From a bacterium (Candidatus Blackallbacteria) CG13_big_fil_rev_8_21_14_2_50_49_14 (GTDB taxonomy: Bacteria; Cyanobacteriota; Sericytochromatia; UBA7694), in NCBI GenBank assembly GCA_002783405.1, contig PFGG01000020.1:1-57060 (forward strand): a stretch of 57,060 bases of DNA, written 5' to 3'. Below are positions 51,949-57,060 of the stretch, in pieces; position 1 is the stretch's first letter; the number at the start of each line of letters is the position of its first letter. The notes below the pieces were generated by a model. That model made no database searches. It was not told the DNA's origin and saw nothing but the letters and a program-made list of their open reading frames with translations. The translations under genes were made by a program, and so were the position numbers.

Positions 51949-52563
51949 TTAAAGACGTTCGATCGTCACCAACCAGGCTTGGGCCTGATGGGTTCGTGTT
52001 TCAAAGCTGCTGGCTTCGATGCGGTGAATCTTCCATCCCGCTTCAAAGGTCTTTTCAAGTTCTTTACGTGAAATGCGACGGGGCCCCTCTTCACCGGGCT
52101 CATGCTCGCTCATGCAGAGCAGATAAAAGCGACTGCCAGGAAACATGACATGGGCCAAGCCACGTAAATATTTTTTACGTTCCTTATCCGTTAGAAAATG
52201 AAAAAGTCCACTGTCGATGACCGTGTGAAAACCTTCACCCAGTACTTCTAATTCCAGCGCATTGCCTACCACAAACGTAGCTTCAGCTTGATAATCCACT
52301 GATTTCTGACGTGCTGTGGCAATCGCTTTTTCAGAGATATCGATTCCCCAAACCATATGGCCACGCAAGGCCAACATTAAAGCATTTTCACCCGTTCCAC
52401 AGCCAATATCAAGCACGTCACCGACAATATTTTCTTGATTTGCAAGGGTTTCGAAAACGGCTTGGGGTTTACCAATCTCCCAGAAAGGGAGAGATTGTGA
52501 TTCAATGGCAGAAGCCACAGTCATTGGCAGGGATGCTGGGCGAGTTTTCGTCGCTCTGGGCAT
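51949..52563 (-). CDS. class I SAM-dependent methyltransferase
   Basis: A 204-residue protein: DVLDIGCGTGENALMLAL (motif I), VWGIDISEKAIATARQK (motif II), VIDSGLFHFLTDKERKKYL, YLLCMSEHEPGEEGPRRISR. This is the thiopurine S-methyltransferase/TehB-like group with the conserved EHEPGEEGPRR loop, so it may methylate small thiols, selenite or tellurite compounds. Cytoplasmic. GGAG precedes ATG 52563, and a TACAAT box plus a 16-bp palindrome lie just upstream. Confidence 0.85.
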   Translation of the reverse strand: MPRATKTRPASLPMTVASAIESQSLPFWEIGKPQAVFETLANQENIVGDVLDIGCGTGENALMLALRGHMVWGIDISEKAIATARQKSVDYQAEATFVVGNALELEVLGEGFHTVIDSGLFHFLTDKERKKYLRGLAHVMFPGSRFYLLCMSEHEPGEEGPRRISRKELEKTFEAGWKIHRIEASSFETRTHQAQAWLVTIERL

Positions 52564-52611
52564 GTTGTAATCTCCAGTTATAGAACTGTCAACCTATTGT
52601 ACCGGCCTATC

Positions 52612-52627
52612 GTCACAAAAATGTGAC
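52612..52627. promoter_or_regulatory. 16-bp palindrome upstream of the methyltransferase gene
   Basis: GTCACA (52612-52617) and TGTGAC (52622-52627) are a perfect inverted repeat with a four-A spacer, 50-65 bases upstream of the methyltransferase start on the minus strand. Possible operator; half-sites face the opposite way to CRP sites (TGTGA-N6-TCACA). Confidence 0.4.
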
Positions 52628-52786
52628 ATTCCAACAACAAGAGAAAAAAATCATCTGTTTAAACGCTAAATTTTTAAGCATTGGCAAATAAAACCCATCC
52701 AAACTGGGGCAAGAGGGAACTATTTCCCCTTCAAAACACGTCCCTGATCCTAATATCCCCCTATCTCTAAATGGAGAATACCCGCC

Positions 52787-53794
52787 ATGCGTTCTTTGCC
52801 TCTGTTTCTATTGTTCAGCCTGATGTTTTCAGGCTGTGGCATTCTGCTTCAGTCCCCCCTGGGAGACAAACAGGAGATCCAACTCACCGGCAAACTATCT
52901 GATGAAGAGGGCACCCCCTTCCAGGGAAAGGTTACCCTTCAAACTTCACGACAGACCTATACTGAAAAAACCAATCCCCAAGGAATCTTTGCCATCAGTC
53001 TGCTCGGCTTTGAAAGCAAGGGTTTACTCAATCAAGCTGAAAAGATCAAGGTTCAAGCCCAAGCTGAAAATGGCAGCTCCGTTCAGCAAAATATCCGTTT
53101 GCTCAGTCCAGAAACTGAATTGAGCCCGATGCGTTTTTGGAACGCCCTGTCTGGCCCACCTGATCAGGCCCGGCTCAAATCGGCACCACAATTCAGTTGG
53201 AAAGCCGCCCATGAAACGCCCGACAGCTATGGGGTTGAATTAAGCAGAGACGGTTATGGCGTGATTTGGAGCCAAACAACCTCTACACTTCAAAGCCAGG
53301 TTGTTCCTCAAAACCTTTTAGAAAACCAAGCCAGCTACCATTGGAGCATCAGTGCGAATTACCCAGACTATCAGGCGCGAAGCAGCGTCAGGCATTTTAA
53401 AACAGAGAAAATTGTCGATGTGATTCCGATTTTTTTGGCCCAAAGTGGAGGCAAAAACTGGCCCCAATTTCATGATGGTCTTTATGAGTATCAACTCTCA
53501 GAAGCCTTTGAACTCAAATCAAACCAAGCCATCGAGCTGCTTCTGGACTTATCTAAGTCACACACGGTGGGTGCCGTGGTCATTGCCAGCAGCGGTTTTT
53601 CTGCCACTGCCCAAATTTCGATAACAGACAGCGCGGAAAGCCCAGCCTCAACAGCCGAAATCAGTGCCAAATTATCAGGCTATCAGGCGCTTGAACTGCC
53701 CGCGAACAGCCACGGTCGATACATTCATCTGCGCTTTATTGGCAATGCGGGTTTTCTCAATCTGCACGAAATCAGAGTGCTTGCGCCGCAATAA
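52787..53794 (+). CDS. lipoprotein with Ig-like and discoidin-like domains
   Basis: A 335-residue protein with a lipobox, LLFSLMFSGCGILL (Cys17), so lipid-anchored in the envelope. Residues 40-110 look like a carboxypeptidase-regulatory-type beta sandwich (GKLSDEEGTPFQGKVTLQTS); the C-terminal 140 residues resemble a discoidin/F5-8-type-C galactose-binding fold (AIELLLDLSKSHTVGAVVI, GYQALELPANSHGRYIHLRF, LNLHEIRVLAP). Such modules bind sugars or proteins on cell surfaces. GGAGAATACCCGCC precedes the ATG. Function unknown. Confidence 0.75.
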   Translation: MRSLPLFLLFSLMFSGCGILLQSPLGDKQEIQLTGKLSDEEGTPFQGKVTLQTSRQTYTEKTNPQGIFAISLLGFESKGLLNQAEKIKVQAQAENGSSVQQNIRLLSPETELSPMRFWNALSGPPDQARLKSAPQFSWKAAHETPDSYGVELSRDGYGVIWSQTTSTLQSQVVPQNLLENQASYHWSISANYPDYQARSSVRHFKTEKIVDVIPIFLAQSGGKNWPQFHDGLYEYQLSEAFELKSNQAIELLLDLSKSHTVGAVVIASSGFSATAQISITDSAESPASTAEISAKLSGYQALELPANSHGRYIHLRFIGNAGFLNLHEIRVLAPQ

Positions 53795-53867
53795 TTTATC
53801 AAAATTGACGATACAATACTTATCACCACTTATTGCAGCTCTCAATTCAGAAAAAAAGGAAATCACC

Positions 53868-55037
53868 ATGACCCATTTTGTTTGCCTTTCCCCCCATTTC
53901 CCCCCCAATTTTAAAACCTTTTGGCTGCGTCTGAAAGAAGCCAATGTTCAGGTTTTGGGCATTTCAGACAGTCCCTGGGAAGAATTGGGGCCTGAACTTC
54001 AAACACTATTGACGGAATATTACCGGGTTGAAGATATGCACAATCTCTCCCAGTTGGAAGCAGCTTGCCAGCATTTTATCAAGCGCTATGGAAAAATTGA
54101 TCGCTTGGAATCGCACAACGAATACTGGCTCGAAACAGAAGCCCATTTGCGCACGGTTTTTGATATTCCTGGCCCCCGCGCAGAAAATATCCGGGATATC
54201 AAAAGCAAAGAACGCATGAAAGTGCTTTACCGCCAAGGAGGCATCGCTGTCGCGGAGGGTGCAAAAGTCTGTACAGAAAAAGAATGCCGTGATTTTATCC
54301 AAAAAACGGGTTATCCCGTTGTCGTCAAACCAGATATTGGCGTGGGTGCAGCCCGTACCTGGAAACTGAGCTCTGAGGAAGATTTACGTCAGTTTATTCC
54401 TTTCTGCGATGGCACCGCCTATTTAATCGAAGAATTTATCGAGGGTGAACTTTATTCCTTTGATGGCCTGACCGATTCCCAGGGCAAAATTCTGTTTTCA
54501 GCCAGCCAATACTTTAACCATGGCATCATGGAAATCGTCAACAAAGATCTGGATCTTTACCATATGGTACTCAGAGAAATTCCAGCAGAATTAGAGGCCT
54601 TGGGGCAAAAAGTAGTCAGAACCTTTGGCATTCGGGAACGATTTTTTCATTTTGAATTTTTTCATCGTCCCGATGGACGTTGGGTTGCGCTGGAAGTCAA
54701 TATTCGGCCCCCAGGAGGCCTGTCTATGGATTTGTTTAACTATGCCAATGATATGGATCTTTACAAAGGCTATGCAGAGATGATCCTAACGGGAGCGCTG
54801 CACCAAACACCAAGCCGAAACTATTTTGCAGCTTATATTGGCCGCAAACATAGACAGAACTACCAACTCAGTCATGATGAGATTATGCAAAAATTCAGCA
54901 AGGAAATCATTCACCATCAAAATATGGCCAAGATTTTTTATCCTGTGATGGGGTATGGAGGCTATTTAGTAAAGTCCCCTGACCAGCAGCGGATTCACGA
55001 ACTGGTCAGAGAAATTCACGCCCTCAAAGAGGCTTAA
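53868..55037 (+). CDS. ATP-grasp family ligase
   Basis: A 389-residue protein. After a pre-ATP-grasp domain, residues 115 onward show the ATP-grasp core: GYPVVVKPDIGVGAARTWKL (nucleotide-binding Lys and Gly), YLIEEFIEGELYSFDGLTDS (adenine-contact and acidic residues), HFEFFHRPDGRWVALEVNIR with PPGGLSMD (Mg-binding Glu-Asn pair). It would join a carboxylate to an amine or thiol with ATP, as in peptide or cofactor synthesis. Start ATG 53868 has AAAGGA eight bases upstream; an in-frame extension to 53664 overlaps the lipoprotein gene and was rejected. Substrates unknown. Confidence 0.85.
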   Translation: MTHFVCLSPHFPPNFKTFWLRLKEANVQVLGISDSPWEELGPELQTLLTEYYRVEDMHNLSQLEAACQHFIKRYGKIDRLESHNEYWLETEAHLRTVFDIPGPRAENIRDIKSKERMKVLYRQGGIAVAEGAKVCTEKECRDFIQKTGYPVVVKPDIGVGAARTWKLSSEEDLRQFIPFCDGTAYLIEEFIEGELYSFDGLTDSQGKILFSASQYFNHGIMEIVNKDLDLYHMVLREIPAELEALGQKVVRTFGIRERFFHFEFFHRPDGRWVALEVNIRPPGGLSMDLFNYANDMDLYKGYAEMILTGALHQTPSRNYFAAYIGRKHRQNYQLSHDEIMQKFSKEIIHHQNMAKIFYPVMGYGGYLVKSPDQQRIHELVREIHALKEA

Positions 55038-55043
55038 AACGAT

Positions 55044-55355
55044 TTATTCGCCTGTGGCTTTTTTCATGGCATCGTTGGTTTGCTGAGTTATTGAATTCAT
55101 CCACTCACCCAGTTTGAGTGCAGCATGGGCAGCACCCGCTGTCACCAAAGCGCCAACGGTAATTGCTCCTGTGGGCAGAGCAGCGGGCAAGGCAATCACA
55201 CTGGCGGCTTCAGCAGCCAGCGCAGTTCCGCCGGCAGCGGCAGTACCCAGCGCAACATTGCGCAAAGTACGCAGACTGTCTAAGCCTTTCTGCGCACTTG
55301 ACTCTTCCGTTTTTTGCGCCGCTTGGGCTTGGTTGACATTATTTACACTTGGCAT
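55044..55355 (-). CDS. small Ala/Gly-rich protein with hydrophobic segments, unknown
   Basis: A 103-residue protein. The first 35 residues are polar (SVNNVNQAQAAQKTEESSAQ); then Ala/Gly-rich hydrophobic stretches (NVALGTAAAGGTALAAEAAS, LPTGAITVGALVTAGAAHAA) that could be short membrane helices, as in holin- or bacteriocin-like peptides or glycine-zipper proteins; it ends SITQQTNDAMKKATGE. No signal peptide in the usual sense. ATG 55355 follows GGAGGAT; it is 16 bases downstream of the 151-residue gene's stop, so the two form an operon. No family recognised. Confidence 0.6.
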   Translation of the reverse strand: MPSVNNVNQAQAAQKTEESSAQKGLDSLRTLRNVALGTAAAGGTALAAEAASVIALPAALPTGAITVGALVTAGAAHAALKLGEWMNSITQQTNDAMKKATGE

Positions 55356-55371
55356 CTTCAATCCTCCAAAA

Positions 55372-55827
55372 TTAATCAAACATAGAAATCGTGGTATCTG
55401 CAGAACCCTTGAGATTTTTAGTCATTTGCACAGAATCCTGCTGCAGATCGGTCAAGATCTCCCCCACCAGGGCCTTTGTTTCTGAAGAAACAGTTCCCAG
55501 GCGTTGTTCTATCATGGCCGTGGCCTGATCGACTTGGGCAAAAAGCATCACAATATTCTCTAAAATCTGGGGATCGCGTTGATGCACGTATTCCCGCGCT
55601 TCAAGCGCAGCACCCGCCATCACGTCCAAACAGGCCAAAAGACCTGGGCGAATGATTTGCTCCCAATCCTGACGATCCTGTGCGCGAACAGCAGAGGTCA
55701 TCAATTGGGCTTTCTTTTGTTCACATTGGGCCTGAGCCCGCTCTAAACCCAGAAGATATTCTTGCTCAGAAATCTGAGCCAATTGAAATGCTTTAATTAA
55801 AGGAACGATTCCTTGGGGCACTGACAT
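55372..55827 (-). CDS. helical protein of unknown function (151 residues)
   Basis: A 151-residue soluble, mostly helical protein (SEQEYLLGLERAQAQCEQKK, ILENIVMLFAQVDQATAMIE, LVGEILTDLQQDSVQMTKNL). No signal, membrane segment or known motif. It precedes the small Ala/Gly-rich gene in an operon; a scaffold, chaperone or secretion partner would fit the shape, but that is a guess. AGAAGG lies in front of ATG 55827. Confidence 0.6.
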   Translation of the reverse strand: MSVPQGIVPLIKAFQLAQISEQEYLLGLERAQAQCEQKKAQLMTSAVRAQDRQDWEQIIRPGLLACLDVMAGAALEAREYVHQRDPQILENIVMLFAQVDQATAMIEQRLGTVSSETKALVGEILTDLQQDSVQMTKNLKGSADTTISMFD

Positions 55828-56008
55828 AGGCCATACTGCCTTCTCTCAAATCTTAACCGAGGGCCGTTCCTGATAAACAAGCACAGGAATGACCTTCAAT
55901 CATTCCTATTATCGCATGGAAAAGTAAAATACTTGTTTCAAAAACGCCCAACCCAACAATGCCTTGGAGTGAAAAGCACCACTTTACGGCATCATCGGCC
56001 CGCTGGAT

Positions 56009-57060
56009 TTATTCAGCCTGAACCACAGGTTGAGCGGTTTCTGAAACAGGCCCAGAAAGCACAGCATGGTTCTTATAGACAATCCCACCATTGCGCAACT
56101 CACCCATCATTTGGATAAAGTCGTTGCTTTCACCCGGATATTTGCCGTTGATCGTCACCATATATTTTTTCTTCTGACTGGCGCTGAAAACGCTCATGAC
56201 AAAAAGTGTGTCCTCGATCATCAGCACCTGGCCAATGATTTCAACTGCATTTTCAACGGGCAGGGTACGACGCAGATTGGCAATTTTAATCGTCGGAGCT
56301 TCATCAATCTGACGGTATTGCGCTGCTTTTTGAGAATAAGTGGGCCAAAAAGCAAACATAATTTCACGTTCCAGAAATTTCTGAATCGGGTATTTGTTCT
56401 GAAGATCACGCCGACGTTCGTCTTCGAATTTATATTTAAAGCCTTCGATTTCGATCACGCCTCGTTTTTTGCGGGGATCGACTTCTAAAATGGTGCCTTT
56501 GGCCATACCGATTGCACGTTGAAAGTCTTGTGTCAATGGGTGTTCTGGCAAAAGAAAAAGTGATTCTTCAATCGTAATCGGTGGGCTTTGGCGACGGGGA
56601 GTGCGATCAAAACGGGGTTGACGATCGCGGTTTTGATAGCGGTTATCACGGTTGTCGCGGTTATAGCCGCCTTCGCGCGGGCGATAATTGTTGTCGCGGT
56701 TATAGCCGCCCTCACGCGGTGGGTAATTGTTGTCGCGGTTATAGCCGCCTTCGCGCGGGCGGTAATTATTATCGCGGTTATAGCCGCCTTCGCGTGGGCG
56801 ATAATTGTTGTCGCGGTTATAGCCGCCTTCACGTGGGGGGTAATTGTTGTCGCGGTTATAGCCGCCTTCGCGTGGGCGGTAATTGTTATCGCGATTATAG
56901 CCGCCTTCGCGCGGTGGGTAATTATTATCGCGATTATAGCCGCCTTCGCGTGGGCGGTAATTGTTGTCGCGGTTATAGCCGCCTTCACGGGGGCGGTAAT
57001 TGTTGTCGCGGTTATAGCCGCCTTCACGGGGGGGATAATTGTTGTCGCGGTTATAGCCGC
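56009..57060 (-). CDS. repeat-rich Gly/Tyr/Asn/Arg protein, 5' end beyond the window
   Basis: A partial gene: the first whole codon is at 57058-57056 and 349 residues are visible. The N-terminal part is ten-plus copies of a 13-residue unit, GGYNRDNNY(R or P)PRE, then an Arg/Gln linker (RYQNRDRQPRFDRTPRRQ). The C-terminal 180 residues are a folded-looking domain with GMAKGTILEVDPRKKRGVIE, LEREIMFAFWPTYSQKAAQY and IGQVLMIEDTLFVMSVFSAS; the KGTILEVDPRKKRGVIEIEG turn resembles an OB- or cold-shock-like strand pair, but I cannot name the family. RGG/GYN-type repeats bind RNA and phase-separate in other proteins. The ATG inside the folded part is not the true start, since the frame is open upstream. 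Confidence 0.7.
   Translation of the reverse strand, partial: GYNRDNNYPPREGGYNRDNNYRPREGGYNRDNNYRPREGGYNRDNNYPPREGGYNRDNNYRPREGGYNRDNNYPPREGGYNRDNNYRPREGGYNRDNNYRPREGGYNRDNNYPPREGGYNRDNNYRPREGGYNRDNRDNRYQNRDRQPRFDRTPRRQSPPITIEESLFLLPEHPLTQDFQRAIGMAKGTILEVDPRKKRGVIEIEGFKYKFEDERRRDLQNKYPIQKFLEREIMFAFWPTYSQKAAQYRQIDEAPTIKIANLRRTLPVENAVEIIGQVLMIEDTLFVMSVFSASQKKKYMVTINGKYPGESNDFIQMMGELRNGGIVYKNHAVLSGPVSETAQPVVQAE
56661..57060 (-). repeat. 39-bp tandem repeats in the coding region, ten full copies plus part
   Basis: Ten complete 39-bp units (56661-57050) and the start of another (57051-57060) encode GGYNRDNNYxPRE. Position x is Arg or Pro: reading 5' to 3' on the minus strand the order is Pro, Arg, Arg, Pro, Arg, Pro, Arg, Arg, Pro, Arg. 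Third-codon positions vary (GCG, CGC, ACG, CGT-type changes) while residues are kept, so the array is not a fresh expansion. Confidence 0.95.

Noticed and set aside
56533-57027. Minus-strand 164-codon frame reading MKAAITATTITA-type repeats
   Set aside because: It is a shifted reading of the 39-bp repeats; the frame giving GGYNRDNNYxPRE is continuous with a folded C-terminal domain and has conserved residues with synonymous changes.
56661-57060. CRISPR-like array (regular 39-bp periodicity)
   Set aside because: The units are contiguous without unique spacers and encode a regular protein repeat.

Overview
The window looks like a chromosomal segment from a flagellated, diderm (outer-membrane-bearing) bacterium of roughly 50% GC: it carries an outer-membrane porin, lipoproteins with lipoboxes, an FtsX-type/HlyD efflux operon, two flagellins and three tRNAs. 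Gene style and content (stand-alone Ser/Thr kinase, B12 radical SAM protein, EVE-McrB defence pair, proteins beginning with polar low-charge N-termini) would fit an uncultured lineage near Cyanobacteria (Sericytochromatia/Blackallbacteria-like), but no phylogenetic marker here proves that and I hold it at low confidence.

Layout. 1-5.2 kb: possible 3' tail of an IS200/IS605 tnpB element at the edge, then a Ser/Thr kinase with a long unassigned C-terminus, a bacteriohemerythrin and a B12-binding radical SAM enzyme. 5.2-10.1 kb (minus): a signalling operon in which a molybdopterin-oxidoreductase-like protein lacking the N-terminal Fe-S cysteines is followed, one base later, by a cyclic-nucleotide-binding histidine kinase and a DUF3369-type response regulator. 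10.2-15 kb (minus): a decayed subtilase, then a low-GC polymorphic-toxin locus: a 1,040-residue lipoprotein ending in an HNH/WHH-like nuclease and its SMI1/KNR4-ankyrin immunity protein. The toxin signal peptide is encoded across four copies of a 7-bp repeat; with three copies the best start codon would be in frame with a textbook lipoprotein signal, so this is a strong candidate phase-variable toxin. 15-24.5 kb: radA, a K+ channel, a CheY-like regulator with a flagellin-lysine methylase (FliB), an SPFH/ribbon-helix-helix pair, a HEAT-repeat protein and an EVE-McrB/PD-(D/E)XK restriction pair.

24.6-38 kb: cysE, a polysaccharide flippase, then an operon (porin, FMN-binding protein, PepSY-like membrane protein with Asp boxes, ApbE) whose AT-rich promoter carries Fur-like boxes, suggesting an iron-responsive extracytoplasmic flavin reductase; then a fatty acid hydroxylase, a pirin, a YjfB-like motility peptide and a three-gene ABC/FtsX/HlyD efflux operon. 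38-43.7 kb: an NCS2-like permease, nadR, an exported DUF1402-like protein, tRNA-Gly, tRNA-Arg and tRNA-His and an FkbM-like methyltransferase. 44-48.2 kb: two flagellins with sigma70-type promoters, one with a 16-bp tandem duplication that doubles the -10 box, the other encoding an unusually long flagellin. 48.3-57 kb: oxyR with both redox cysteines, a PLP decarboxylase, CIA30, a methyltransferase, a lipoprotein, an ATP-grasp enzyme, two small unknown proteins, and at the right edge a protein with at least ten 13-residue Gly/Tyr/Asn/Arg repeats.

Functionally the window mixes housekeeping (RadA, CysE, NadR, tRNAs), envelope and motility (flagellins, FliB, YjfB, flippase, efflux), redox/stress sensing (hemerythrin, OxyR, flavin reductase) and conflict systems (toxin-immunity pair, modification-dependent restriction). 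All identifications are by reading motifs; no database search was possible.
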